DNA of 44,100 bases from contig JAHFKT010000001.1 in NCBI GenBank assembly GCA_023245235.1, positions 3,923 to 48,022 of the forward strand, written 5' to 3'. The stretch is from Candidatus Yanofskyibacteriota bacterium. GTDB lineage: Bacteria; Patescibacteriota; Minisyncoccia; 2-02-FULL-40-12; GWA2-44-9. Below, piece by piece: positions 1 through 8,565 of this stretch. Both the position numbers and the translations under genes were made by a program. The first letter of the stretch is position 1. Every line of letters begins with the position of its first letter. The notes beneath the pieces are model-generated. The model was not told where the DNA came from, did not search any database, and saw only the letters and a program-made list of their open reading frames with translations.

Positions 1-960
1 ATCGAGCTGGCTGGTTGACTCTTCCCGCGGCCAGACACCGATATTGGATGCCCGATACAGTTCAGGCAACTGTGAAACTTTCACGAACGGATGCACAATA
101 CATCCACGGCATGACCTGATCAGATCGACATAGGTATTATCTCCCTCGCCGATGAATAGTCCCCGATACGGCTTGCCGAGTTCTTGGAGGCGATCGATGG
201 CCCGGGCCAGGCAATGGGGATTTTTGCCGCCATTCAATCTGCCAGAATATACACAGACGATGTCATTCGGAGAAAAACCAAGTCGGTTTCTTATCTCTTG
301 AATTTTTTTGTTGTCATCTTCAGTGTGTAGAGGATGGAACATATCGGTATCTACGCCCAGCGACTGGGTCACGATCTTATGTTTTGGGATTCGATAGAAG
401 TCATGAGCGATCTCTGCTGCATCCGGTGCGATCGCATAGCATCGTTCGATGACATCATTTTCCAGTTTAAGCTTCCGGCTGATCATATTGCCGATCAGCT
501 GGGTCAGTCGTTTCCGCCGGAAACCCCAGCGGTTCTTTTTATACAAGACCGATGCGTGAATGTGGCACTCAGTGAATAGGGGACGATTATACTCTTTCGC
601 GTATTCGGCGGCTTCCATCGTGGTGGCAGTGGCATTCTCAAACGTCTGGATAATGTCGGGGTCCAGTTTTACCAGGTATTCCTTGAGCCCGGTTATGCCG
701 GGCATGCTCCACTTGCCGGTTTCCCAGAGCGGTAACCGATGCAGGGTATAGCCGTCAATTTTTTTGATGCCGGTTTCCACGATAGCCGGTCCCAGCGATT
801 TTTCGTAGGAGCGTTTATAGATACTCTGATTGAAATAAACCTGCGCGGTGGAAGTGACAACATGTACATCCGCACCAAGTTTAGCAAGGAACTTCGGCAG
901 GAGATTCTCGGAGTAGCCCATATTTTCCGAAAACCAGGATGTTAAGAGGACGATTTTCAT
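1..960 (-). CDS. GT4-family glycosyltransferase, partial (C-terminus outside window)
   Basis: Reading the minus strand from an ATG at 960 gives an open frame of 320 codons that runs off the left edge. The N-terminus (MKIVLLTSWFSENMGYSENL) is the first beta-strand and glycine-rich turn of a GT-B fold. A conserved second-domain start is visible near residue 235-245 (VCVYSGRLNGGKNP), followed by an FIGEGDN turn and HPFVKVSQLPELYRASNI, the usual GT4 acceptor/donor segment. It probably transfers a sugar from a nucleotide donor to a lipid-linked glycan at the inner face of the membrane. The catalytic E-x7-E region would lie just beyond the edge, so completeness cannot be judged. It starts 3 bases after the epimerase stop and is the last visible gene of the sulfation operon. 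Family assignment is firm; sugar specificity is unknown. Confidence 0.85.
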   Translation of the reverse strand, partial: MKIVLLTSWFSENMGYSENLLPKFLAKLGADVHVVTSTAQVYFNQSIYKRSYEKSLGPAIVETGIKKIDGYTLHRLPLWETGKWSMPGITGLKEYLVKLDPDIIQTFENATATTMEAAEYAKEYNRPLFTECHIHASVLYKKNRWGFRRKRLTQLIGNMISRKLKLENDVIERCYAIAPDAAEIAHDFYRIPKHKIVTQSLGVDTDMFHPLHTEDDNKKIQEIRNRLGFSPNDIVCVYSGRLNGGKNPHCLARAIDRLQELGKPYRGLFIGEGDNTYVDLIRSCRGCIVHPFVKVSQLPELYRASNIGVWPREESTSQLD

Positions 961-963
961 GAT

Positions 964-2076
964 TTAAAATGCTTTAATGATATCCCGGACGATCCTCCGG
1001 GAAGCTTTTCCATCGAACAGCGGGATATTTTTGACGGATCTTCGGTGAAGCTTTTTTGCCCAACGAACCGCCCGGCTTACTTGAGCCGGACTCAGATCAG
1101 CGAGGAGATAGTTGGCTCCGCAATCGACCGTAGACGGCCGCTCGGTCGTGGTTCTCATGGTTATCGTCGGGATCTTCAAAAAAGCACATTCTTCCTGTAT
1201 CCCGCCCGAATCGGTCACCACCAGCGCTGATTCTTTCACCAGCTTCATGAAATCGGGATAGTCGAGCGGCCCGATCAATTTGAGGCCCCGGATACTTTCC
1301 AGTTGTTGCCATAACCCGAACTTCTTTACGTTATGCATAGTCCTGGGATGGATAGGGAAAATAGCCGGCAGACCAGACTGGTTGATGACGCGCTTGATGG
1401 TCTCCAGCAATGTGTTCAGTGATTCCTTGCCGTCCACGTTGGCCGGGCGATGAAACGTCAGGACCGAGTAGCGGCCGGATTCCAGACCGTATCGTTGCAT
1501 AATGTCCGACTTCTCGATCTTGGGCATGGTGTTGAGCAGGTTGTCTATCATGACATTTCCTACGAAGTATACCCGACCTTTTTCAACGCGCTCGTTCCTT
1601 AAGTTCACCAGTCCTGACTTTTCGGTGACGAATAGCATGTCTGACAAGTGGTCGGTGATAATGCGATTGACCTCCTCGGGCATGGTTCGGTCAAAGCTTC
1701 TTAGCCCCGCCTCAACATGGGCTACCGGGATACCCAGTTTATTTGCGGCAATAGCCGCGGCCAGCGTAGAGTTCACATCGCCGACCACCACTACAAGGTC
1801 AGGTTTTTCGGCCAGTATGACCGGCTCAAGATTTCGGATGACCGCCGCTATCAGTGTCGTGGGGCGACCGGCATGAGCCCGGAGGCGATAATCCGGTTTC
1901 GGAATTTCCAGAGACCGGAAGAAGGAGTCCGATAATGCGCCGGTATGCTGGTCGGTGTGCACGAGCAGGGCTTTAATATTTCGATGGCGCCGGTACTCCT
2001 TGAACAGGGGAGCGATCTTCATGAAATTCGGCCGGGCGCCGACGACGTTGAGTATCTTTAGTGTTTTGGTAGCCAT
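964..2076 (-). CDS. wecB: UDP-N-acetylglucosamine 2-epimerase (non-hydrolysing)
   Basis: The 370-residue product has the full-length size of the family. It shows the expected motifs in order: VVGARPNFMK at the N-terminus, VVGDVNSTLA near residue 97, HVEAGLRSFD near 120, MPEEVNRIITD just after, and VTDSGGIQEE near 290 in the UDP-binding domain. The enzyme interconverts UDP-GlcNAc and UDP-ManNAc in the cytoplasm, supplying ManNAc (or ManNAcA after oxidation) for surface polysaccharide. No dehydrogenase is in the window, so ManNAc itself may be used. It lies 3 bases from both neighbours in the operon. The family call is secure; the final sugar is inferred. Confidence 0.95.
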   Translation of the reverse strand: MATKTLKILNVVGARPNFMKIAPLFKEYRRHRNIKALLVHTDQHTGALSDSFFRSLEIPKPDYRLRAHAGRPTTLIAAVIRNLEPVILAEKPDLVVVVGDVNSTLAAAIAANKLGIPVAHVEAGLRSFDRTMPEEVNRIITDHLSDMLFVTEKSGLVNLRNERVEKGRVYFVGNVMIDNLLNTMPKIEKSDIMQRYGLESGRYSVLTFHRPANVDGKESLNTLLETIKRVINQSGLPAIFPIHPRTMHNVKKFGLWQQLESIRGLKLIGPLDYPDFMKLVKESALVVTDSGGIQEECAFLKIPTITMRTTTERPSTVDCGANYLLADLSPAQVSRAVRWAKKLHRRSVKNIPLFDGKASRRIVRDIIKAF

Positions 2077-2079
2077 TGT

Positions 2080-2919
2080 TTATATTTTTTCAAAAAGGTA
2101 CCCGCTCCAATCGACAATTTTTCCTCTGACCGTAAACCATTCCCTTTGGTCATGATTTATCTGCTCTACGAGCCGGTAATTTTGTTTGCGGAAGAATGAC
2201 ATGAATTTATCGATTCCAAACACCCAGCACGGGTAGCTCGCGTCATAAATACTGGGCGAAACTTTCTGGACCACCATATGGTCCTCATTGCTCGAGGCCA
2301 GGAAAGGTATTTTGTCGAAGATGACGTACTTCGGCTGAAGGCGCATGATCTCCTCCAGTACGGCATATGGTTTTTCTATGTATTGAAGCGAACTGGATAG
2401 GAGTACCGCGTCGGGCTTATTGCCGCGGGCATATTCCGCAATGTTCGGGTAAAATTTCAGGTGCTCGTCCTCAAAATATTCCTTTCCGTAATCAAAGAAT
2501 TTTTTCTGCTCCACGATATTCCAGCGGAGCTCTTTAAGATGGCCGAGAAAACTCCGGTTCTGGAAGTAGCTGGTACCTAAAGAGCCGCCGAAATCGAGCA
2601 GATTCAGGCGGTTTTCGTTCCGGGAAGCGACCCAGAGGAGGGATGCCAGAAGATGCCATGAATGCTTGATGTGGGTCAGGATGGTGCTGTCCCGCTCGTA
2701 TACTGCAGTGCCGTTCCGGACCTGTAGCGCCGCCTTAAAAACCTTTTCCGTAATGATGTCGCTGTCATAGCCGGTCGCGTGAGCCCGAGCTTCCTGCCAG
2801 GTTTTGTATTCTTTCATGAAGCCGAATTTTCTGTTCCGGATACTTCGTCTCCGATACCAATCCGTAATGACGGGAGGGGTCAGACTTACGATGAATCTCT
2901 TGATGGCTTTGATGGTCAT
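2080..2919 (-). CDS. TIGR04325-type methyltransferase
   Basis: This 279-residue protein has a basic N-terminus and, near residue 108, the glycine-rich SAM-binding stretch LLDFGGSLGTSYFQNR. It is followed by ILSSSLQYIE-like motif IV (VLLSSSLQYIEKPY, about 193-206) and a conserved W-F-G segment (YPCWVFGIDKF). This layout matches the TIGR04325 (LIC12133) putative methyltransferases that recur in O-antigen and capsule loci. It probably methylates a sugar of the glycan made by this operon, but acceptor and position are unknown. It is 3 bases downstream of the glycosyltransferase-sulfotransferase gene and 3 bases upstream of wecB. Start chosen at the ATG at 2919, which has the expected length and spacing. 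Confidence 0.8.
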   Translation of the reverse strand: MTIKAIKRFIVSLTPPVITDWYRRRSIRNRKFGFMKEYKTWQEARAHATGYDSDIITEKVFKAALQVRNGTAVYERDSTILTHIKHSWHLLASLLWVASRNENRLNLLDFGGSLGTSYFQNRSFLGHLKELRWNIVEQKKFFDYGKEYFEDEHLKFYPNIAEYARGNKPDAVLLSSSLQYIEKPYAVLEEIMRLQPKYVIFDKIPFLASSNEDHMVVQKVSPSIYDASYPCWVFGIDKFMSFFRKQNYRLVEQINHDQREWFTVRGKIVDWSGYLFEKI

Positions 2920-2922
2920 GAG

Positions 2923-4524
2923 TTAGAACTTAAATCCGAACCGCTCTATCTCTTCTTTATATATCTCGGCAACGATCCTGCGGGACTCTTCATTATAATG
3001 CTCCCGGTAATGTCGATGCTCTGTCCGGTTCTCGTGAGGCAGAATTACCCGCTCCTTGCCGATCTTGTCGCAGATGCGATCGAAGTCATCTTGCAGATTC
3101 TCGTAGCGGCCGATAAAATCGATACCGAAATCCTTGCCCGTCTCCGGGTCTTTTATCCAGCGCATCTGCGAGTAGAATATCTCATGCATATCCTCTATCC
3201 ATGCGGGGCCGTATTTATCATAGAAATGCTTCAGGAACTTGTTGATGTCACCATCGGTATCCAACCACTCTTTTGGTTGCCGTTTTAAAATATCAACGCC
3301 TGCGGCATGATCCCGCATCCGCCTGTCCAGGTAAAGATATATCGAGAGCACTCTGTCCCATGTATTTCTGATGAATACGAATTTGTAGTACCGGCCCCAT
3401 TTCTCCCTGGCCCTCTTCTTGATAAGTTCGGTCGGCGGACTGTATGCCCCGTGCATATCCGGAAATTGAGGAAGCATTGATGTACTGGCGGTCTTGGGCA
3501 TGCGGATGAATATGCACCTGTATTTATCCGAAACAAAGAGTTCTTCGTTCTGAGGGGGCGACCACGTTTTCTTCAGTGCTTTTTTAATTCTCTTTTTTAT
3601 CACCCGACCCATTAAACTTCCGCTTTTTTTCATGATGTCGACCCAGATAGTACCATTAAATCGTGTTTCTTTGGTGCCCAGCATTTTTTTGATGAATCTG
3701 AAAAAATATTTCGGTCCGCGGGACAAGCTATGGGCGGCATTCTGGCCGAGCTCATCAGCCAGGATCGCAAATGCCGGTTGATAGAACTTCGGGTTTATTT
3801 TACTCAAGTCTTTGATTATCTTCAGGATACCCTCGAACATATAGTCATCGGAATACTCCCAGAACATCTCATTCTGATTGGTGTGGGCGACCAGCGGCTT
3901 TGCATAATAAAACGTCTTGCCTTTTAGGGCCGTCGAACCGATGGTATACAGATGCTGATACAGGGACTTGATATGCCGGCGATGGCCTTCGATATCGATA
4001 GCATCCCGCCGCCAGCACATCCGGGAAGAGGTGTGAAAATCGTCAAACAGTTTGGCAATACTTTTTACATCTTCTTTGGGAATAACGCGGGAGTCGTCAA
4101 ATGATTGTAAGAGGGAAATATGGCCGTCGCGCTCACCGTGGATCTCCAGGGTGCTGGCCAGGAACGTGCAATCGGAGTGCTCGGCGATGATCTTTTTCAG
4201 TTCCGTCAGTGCATCGGGCAAAAGCCAGTCATCATCCGTGAGGAAAAACACATATGCTCCTTCGGCATGTTCAATAAGGAAAACCTCATTTGCTCCTTCT
4301 CCGCCATTTTTTTCAGTCCGCCAGCAGCGGATGTTTGGGTACCGGGCGGAAAATTCGGCCATGATGGCAGCCGTCTCCTGCTCCGGCGAAGCGTCATCGC
4401 GGACCAGTACCTCAACCTGTTGATCAAAACCGTTCTGGTGGACGATGCTTTCAAGGGCCCGCCGCAAGTAGCGTGGGCGTTTATAGGTCGGGATACAGAT
4501 GCTGACAGTTGGTTTATTGTCCAT
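2923..4524 (-). CDS. GT2 glycosyltransferase fused to a PAPS-dependent sulfotransferase
   Basis: Residues 1-250 are a GT-A (GT2) glycosyltransferase: TVSICIPTYKRP at the N-terminus, VRDDASPE, and the metal-binding TDDDWLLPDA near residue 96. A basic linker follows (KKRIKKALKKTW). From about residue 335 to the end (533) comes a carbohydrate sulfotransferase domain of the Sulfotransfer_2 type. It has the 5'-phosphosulfate loop FIRMPKTASTS and the 3'-phosphate motif FVFIRNTWDRVLSIY that bind PAPS. One polypeptide could therefore add a sugar and sulfate the product. I chose the ATG at 4524, 7 bases after the DUF2061 stop; an upstream ATG at 4566 overlaps that gene and adds 14 atypical residues. 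The upstream PAPS-synthesis gene supports the sulfotransferase call. Acceptor unknown. Confidence 0.88.
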   Translation of the reverse strand: MDNKPTVSICIPTYKRPRYLRRALESIVHQNGFDQQVEVLVRDDASPEQETAAIMAEFSARYPNIRCWRTEKNGGEGANEVFLIEHAEGAYVFFLTDDDWLLPDALTELKKIIAEHSDCTFLASTLEIHGERDGHISLLQSFDDSRVIPKEDVKSIAKLFDDFHTSSRMCWRRDAIDIEGHRRHIKSLYQHLYTIGSTALKGKTFYYAKPLVAHTNQNEMFWEYSDDYMFEGILKIIKDLSKINPKFYQPAFAILADELGQNAAHSLSRGPKYFFRFIKKMLGTKETRFNGTIWVDIMKKSGSLMGRVIKKRIKKALKKTWSPPQNEELFVSDKYRCIFIRMPKTASTSMLPQFPDMHGAYSPPTELIKKRAREKWGRYYKFVFIRNTWDRVLSIYLYLDRRMRDHAAGVDILKRQPKEWLDTDGDINKFLKHFYDKYGPAWIEDMHEIFYSQMRWIKDPETGKDFGIDFIGRYENLQDDFDRICDKIGKERVILPHENRTEHRHYREHYNEESRRIVAEIYKEEIERFGFKF

Positions 4525-4531
4525 GGTGATA

Positions 4532-4756
4532 TTAAGATTCTTCGTCCGGAGTGATATGAACCTCATGGCCGCGTTTTTTGATCCAGAACGCGTGAACTAC
4601 CGTCCTCACGCCGTTAGAAATACTCGTGATGCCGACCGACAGCACCAGCTTACGGGTGAGTAGAAAGACGACCGTGAAATCTATCATCACGGCTACGATG
4701 CGCCATTCGATCGCTCTCCGGAATGCCTGCCATATTGTGAGTTCTTTTATTGCCAT
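4532..4756 (-). CDS. DUF2061 small membrane protein
   Basis: The 74-residue product carries the DUF2061 pattern. It has an amphipathic start followed by a charged W-R turn (FRRAIEWRIVAVMIDF), one hydrophobic hairpin-like stretch (TVVFLLTRKLVLSVGI) and a closing aromatic/basic segment (VVHAFWIKKR). It should insert in the inner membrane. DUF2061 genes are often found beside sulfate-activation genes in other bacteria, and here the gene lies between the PAPS-synthesis enzyme (4 bases upstream) and the sulfotransferase (7 bases downstream). A role in sulfate uptake or in holding the activation complex at the membrane is only an inference from position. No catalytic residues are evident. Confidence 0.75.
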   Translation of the reverse strand: MAIKELTIWQAFRRAIEWRIVAVMIDFTVVFLLTRKLVLSVGITSISNGVRTVVHAFWIKKRGHEVHITPDEES

Positions 4757-4760
4757 TGAG

Positions 4761-6436
4761 TTAGATCAGTTCGTTCTTTTTAAGGTGATCAACGATCTGT
4801 TCAACACACTCTTTGGCGGAATATTTATCGGTCCTTAGTTCGAGCTCCGGGTTCAGCGGCTTTTCATATGGATCGGAAACTCCGGTGAAGTTCGGCAGCT
4901 CTCCGGCCCGGGCTTTTTTGTAGAGTCCTTGATGTCCCGCTGTTCGCAGACGTTCAACGGCGTATTTACGAACACCTCTATATAGGTACCGTTTGAGCCG
5001 ATGAGCTGCCGGTTCGAGTCCCGGCTCTTTTGGTAGGGAGCCAGCGCCGCGCAGATGGCGATGCCGCCGTGTTTGGTGATCTCACCGGCCACAAAGCCGA
5101 TGCGCTCGATATTGGTATCCCGGTCCTCTTTACTGAAACCGAGCCCCTTGGACAGGTTCAAGCGGACGACATCGCCGTCCAGCAGGGTTATTCTCCGGTC
5201 TTGGACCTCCGCCAGCTTCGTGGACAGCATCCTCGCGATCGTGGACTTGCCGGATGAAGGCAGCCCGGTGAAAAAAATGGTTATGCCGCCGCTCTCTTTC
5301 TCAACGCCCTTTTTTAGCTCCCGGATGACTTCAGGGAAAGAGAACCAGGCCGGCACTTTTTTGTTGGTGCGGAGCATATCCCTGAATTCAGTGCCCGATA
5401 TGTTCTGGATGGTGTGGTTCTTTTTGACCTCGTTGACGAACATATGCTTTTTAACCTCTTTTACGTACACGACCTCCGGAGCGAAGTAGGGGACGATGCC
5501 GATCTCTTTGGTATGCTTGGCCACTAATGTCTGGGCATCGTAGGGACCGTAGAACGGCACTCCCTTGGCGTCTTTGCCCGGGCCGGCATGGTCGCGGCCG
5601 ATGATAAAGTGAGTGGCGCCGTAGTTCTTCCGTATTAGGGCGTGCCACAATGCTTCCCGGGGTCCGGCCATCCTCATGGCCAGGGGCAGCAAGCTTAGCT
5701 TGGCGATGTCTTTGAGATATTTTTCATGGAGCTGTTGATAGCATCTGATCCTTGTTATCGCATCGATGTCGCCCTCTTTGGTCAGGCCGACCGAAGGATG
5801 AATGAGCAGGTTGCCTCCGATCTCCCGGGCTGCCCGTGTTAGGAGCTCATAGTGGCCGCGATGGATGGGGTTCCGGGTTTGGAATGCGATGACCTTTTTC
5901 CAGCCCAGCCGGGCGAACTCGGCTTTGAGCTGCGCCGGAGTCAGCCGCAATTCATGGAAAGAGTCGGTATATTCTTCGTAAGGGAGGCCGAGAACTTTGC
6001 CCCCGATGTACGTATCGCCGGTTTTTTCCAGAAGGTATTTAACCCCGGGATGAGCGGTATCGGTCGTTCCGTAAACCAACCGGGCCTCTTTCAGTTTGTC
6101 GGGTGTATAGACGGAGGACACTTTCAGTATTGCCCGGGGAACTCCGAACTTGTCGCACAAGATGACCTCCTGTCCTATTTTCATATTTGAACTTTTCCCG
6201 GCATCCAGGACGATGGGGATGGGCCAGAGGTCGCCATTGGCCAGCCGCATCTTTTCGACAACGGACCGGTAATCTTTTTCATCCAAAAAACCCTTCAAAG
6301 GGGCAAAGGCGCCATTGAGAATAAGGCCCAGGTCGCAGAGCTGCCGGTCGGTCAAGACAAGACGCGGCAGCGTTATCAGCTTTTGGTCAACGGACCCGGC
6401 GTTACTTTTTATCTTGTGTTTCGTGGCTTTGGTCAT
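4761..6436 (-). pseudogene. Bifunctional ATP sulfurylase / APS kinase, frameshifted near the C-terminus
   Basis: The product makes APS from sulfate and ATP and then phosphorylates it to PAPS. Residues about 1-375 are ATP sulfurylase (QTRNPIHRGH at 186-195, GRDHAGPG at 280-287). Residues from 385 are APS kinase, with P-loop GLPSSGKST at 391-399, LDGDVVR and GFSKEDRD. After K503 (about base 4927) the frame breaks: the original frame stops at 4853. One extra base in the short C run at 4927-4928 restores a perfect APS-kinase end ([20 protein letters not shown]) that finishes at TAA 4761-4763, giving 558 residues and only a 4-base gap to the DUF2061 start. The missing piece forms the lid and APS site, so the kinase would be inactive as read. 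A single-base sequencing or assembly error is as likely as real decay, since everything around it is intact. Confidence 0.88.
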
Positions 6437-6442
6437 GGTAAA

Positions 6443-8242
6443 TTATTCCGTCGCGCCGACGCCTGATGTGTGGGCGTGATAGGTTTTATAAAAATTCGAA
6501 TTTGTATCATTGAGCAGTTCCTGAGGCGAGCCCTCTTCGATGATGGTCCCGGCATCAAGTATGAGAATCTTGTCGGCGTTCATGATGGTCGACAGCCGGT
6601 GGGCGATGACGAATACCGTTACTTTCCCCTTCAGCTTCTTGAGCGATTCCTGAATAAGAGCCTCTGACTGGTTGTCCAGAGAGCTTGTGGCTTCGTCCAG
6701 AATAAGGATCTGGGGTTTGCGGGCAAGGATCCGGGCAAGTGCCACACGCTGGCGCTGTCCGCCGGATATCTTGACCCCGCGTTCGCCGATGACCGTATTC
6801 AATCCGTCGGGCAGCTCCTTTATGAATTCGAGTATATTGGCGGCTTCCGCGGCTTTCATAATATCTTCTTGGGACAGGCGGCTATCGTAAAATCTGATAT
6901 TGTTCTCAACAGTATCGTTGAGCAGGAACACTTCCTGGGTCATGTAGCCGATATTTTTCCTCCAATCGCGGACATCCGTTCCGTTTATATTTCTGCCGTC
7001 GACAGTTATCGAACCGCCGGTCGGGCCTACGAGACGAAGCAGCAGGTCGGCCATGGTTGTTTTGCCGGCCCCGGAAGGTCCGATGAGACCCACTGTCTGG
7101 CCTTTGGCTATTTTGAACCGGACGGACCGGAGGACCTCATTCCCGTGATAAGAGAACCGTACGTCGTTGAACTCTACGCTGTCGTTGAAACTGAACGTAT
7201 TTCCTGCCGCAACTTCCTGATTCTTGTCGACTGACCGTTCGTAATCGGTGATGGACTGGACGTAGGGGACATTGGCCATGATGCTCTGGGCGGAGTTTTG
7301 TCCCGTCTGTACGAATGAGAACATCTTCTGAACGAGGTAGAGAATGGCCGCGAACGAGGCAATATCAAATGCCGGCTTATTGTAGTAGAACAGAACCAGC
7401 CCGGCAATGAATGAAAAACTGATCGGCTCAAAAAGCGAACCGATCCACGCCTTATATATGGCGGAGCGAAGCTCGATATTTTTGAACGCATCGAAATGTT
7501 CTTTTGCCGTCGATGAGACGACATCTTCGGCCGCTGATGCCTTGATCATCTTTACTCCGAGGATGTGCTCGTTAATGTAGTGGGCCAGCATTTTCTCCGC
7601 ATCCCGCGTCTTCAGTGCAAGGGCCCGGATCCTTTCCAGTATCGGGTAGAACACGAAAAATAGGACCAGTCCGAACACTGACGATAGCAGCATGATGGGC
7701 GGCGATATTTTGAAAGCTACGAAGCCGTATGTCAGGAAGCTGGTGGCAAAAATGATCAGATTGCTTATCTGGATCACCAACCCGGAAACGGCACTGACAT
7801 CTCTCATGACAACTTTTTCCAGATATCCGATCTTCTGGTCGATGAGGAAGGGCCAGGAAGCGTCGAATGTTTTTTCGAACAGCGCCTTCCGTGTCGAATA
7901 CTCGTAATCAGCCGATGCCGCCTCATTGATGTAGCGGGCCAGGAACTGGATGACGGCCTTCACGATGAACAGAGCGGCCATCAGGATCAACAGCGACTGG
8001 AGAGTGAACGGAATGTGCAGGGTGGTAAGTATCGACCGGATGGTCCTTGTCACGAAATTATCACCGCTGATGCCTCCGGTGAGCAATGCGAAGAGGGGAA
8101 TGATGACTCCGATGCCCAACGCGCCCGAAAAACCCGAAAGGAATCCCATGGCGGCTATCAGCAGGAATTTCCAACGGTAGCGGCCGAAGGCCGCCAGCAA
8201 CAGAACTTTCGCCCGCCCTATTTTCCCCGTGTTGATATACAT
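6443..8242 (-). CDS. MsbA-like ABC exporter (permease-ATPase half transporter)
   Basis: This 599-residue protein has six hydrophobic segments in residues 1-310 and an ABC ATPase in 340-590. The ATPase has Walker A GPSGAGKTTM, signature SGGQRQRVALARIL, Walker B ILILDEAT and the switch His in VIAHRLST. It would work as a homodimer in the inner membrane, flipping a lipid-linked substrate. In this operon, between the HTH regulator (5-base gap) and the PAPS synthase (6-base gap), the likely cargo is a glycolipid or undecaprenyl-linked glycan. A lipid-A type substrate is unlikely if the host is a CPR organism without LPS genes. Family assignment is strong, cargo is inferred. Confidence 0.9.
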   Translation of the reverse strand: MYINTGKIGRAKVLLLAAFGRYRWKFLLIAAMGFLSGFSGALGIGVIIPLFALLTGGISGDNFVTRTIRSILTTLHIPFTLQSLLILMAALFIVKAVIQFLARYINEAASADYEYSTRKALFEKTFDASWPFLIDQKIGYLEKVVMRDVSAVSGLVIQISNLIIFATSFLTYGFVAFKISPPIMLLSSVFGLVLFFVFYPILERIRALALKTRDAEKMLAHYINEHILGVKMIKASAAEDVVSSTAKEHFDAFKNIELRSAIYKAWIGSLFEPISFSFIAGLVLFYYNKPAFDIASFAAILYLVQKMFSFVQTGQNSAQSIMANVPYVQSITDYERSVDKNQEVAAGNTFSFNDSVEFNDVRFSYHGNEVLRSVRFKIAKGQTVGLIGPSGAGKTTMADLLLRLVGPTGGSITVDGRNINGTDVRDWRKNIGYMTQEVFLLNDTVENNIRFYDSRLSQEDIMKAAEAANILEFIKELPDGLNTVIGERGVKISGGQRQRVALARILARKPQILILDEATSSLDNQSEALIQESLKKLKGKVTVFVIAHRLSTIMNADKILILDAGTIIEEGSPQELLNDTNSNFYKTYHAHTSGVGATE

Positions 8243-8247
8243 GATAG

Positions 8248-8493
8248 TTACCAGTTCTTCACCGTTGATTTCGCCTTGCGTTTTATCTTCTGGTAGACGT
8301 GCACGGCTTTCCGCTCCACCCCGGGGGATATGACCCGCAATATTTCTTTGCCCAAAATGCGGTACTGCCGGCCGATCTTATTGGCCCGGATAAGGCCCTT
8401 CTTCAGCATCCGTTTAATGGTGCTCGGGCTTATCCTTAATAGCTCGCGGGTTTCGTCTGTCGTATAGATGCCGTTGGGGTTGATCTCTTCCAT
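8248..8493 (-). CDS. Small helix-turn-helix (excisionase/MerR-like) DNA-binding protein
   Basis: From the ATG at 8493 the product is 81 residues. Residues 8-55 are a single winged HTH of the excisionase family (YTTDETRELLRISPSTIKRM), followed by GLIRANKIGRQYRILGKEIL, the usual wing and DNA-contact turn. A very basic tail follows (YQKIKRKAKSTVKNW). An in-frame TTG at 8514 could add seven residues but falls inside the promoter -10 element, so 8493 is preferred. It is the first gene of the glycan-sulfation operon, 5 bases before the ABC exporter, and its promoter contains tandem direct repeats. This suggests it is the operon's autoregulator. There are no integrase genes nearby, so a role in recombination is unlikely. 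Confidence 0.75.
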   Translation of the reverse strand: MEEINPNGIYTTDETRELLRISPSTIKRMLKKGLIRANKIGRQYRILGKEILRVISPGVERKAVHVYQKIKRKAKSTVKNW

Positions 8494-8513
8494 AAATTTA
8501 ATGCTATATTCCA

Positions 8514-8543
8514 ATAGTATCAGTAGGTGTCATAAGGTGTCAA
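8514..8543 (-). promoter_or_regulatory. Sigma-70 promoter of the sulfation operon
   Basis: On the minus strand a perfect -35 box TTGACA (8543-8538) is followed by an 18-base spacer and the -10 box TACTAT (8519-8514). Transcription would begin near 8507, giving a leader of about 14 bases before the ATG at 8493. No other convincing promoter was found in the downstream gaps, which are all 3-7 bases. Confidence 0.6.
8525..8542. repeat. Tandem 8-base direct repeat, candidate operator
   Basis: AGGTGTCA occurs at 8525-8532 and again at 8535-8542, exactly 10 bases apart, so both copies face the same side of the helix. They occupy the spacer and -35 region of the operon promoter, where a bound protein would block RNA polymerase. 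The first gene of the operon is a small HTH protein, the obvious candidate ligand. Confidence 0.5.
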
Positions 8544-8565
8544 TCAATTTTCTGTGGATGAGGTC

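Noticed and set aside
5055-5489. Plus-strand open frame of 144 codons
   Set aside because: Antisense to the ATP sulfurylase/APS kinase gene, Ser/Pro-rich translation without motifs.
8248-8493. Excisionase of an integrated element
   Set aside because: No integrase, attachment-site repeats or phage genes are nearby; position at the head of an operon fits a regulator better.
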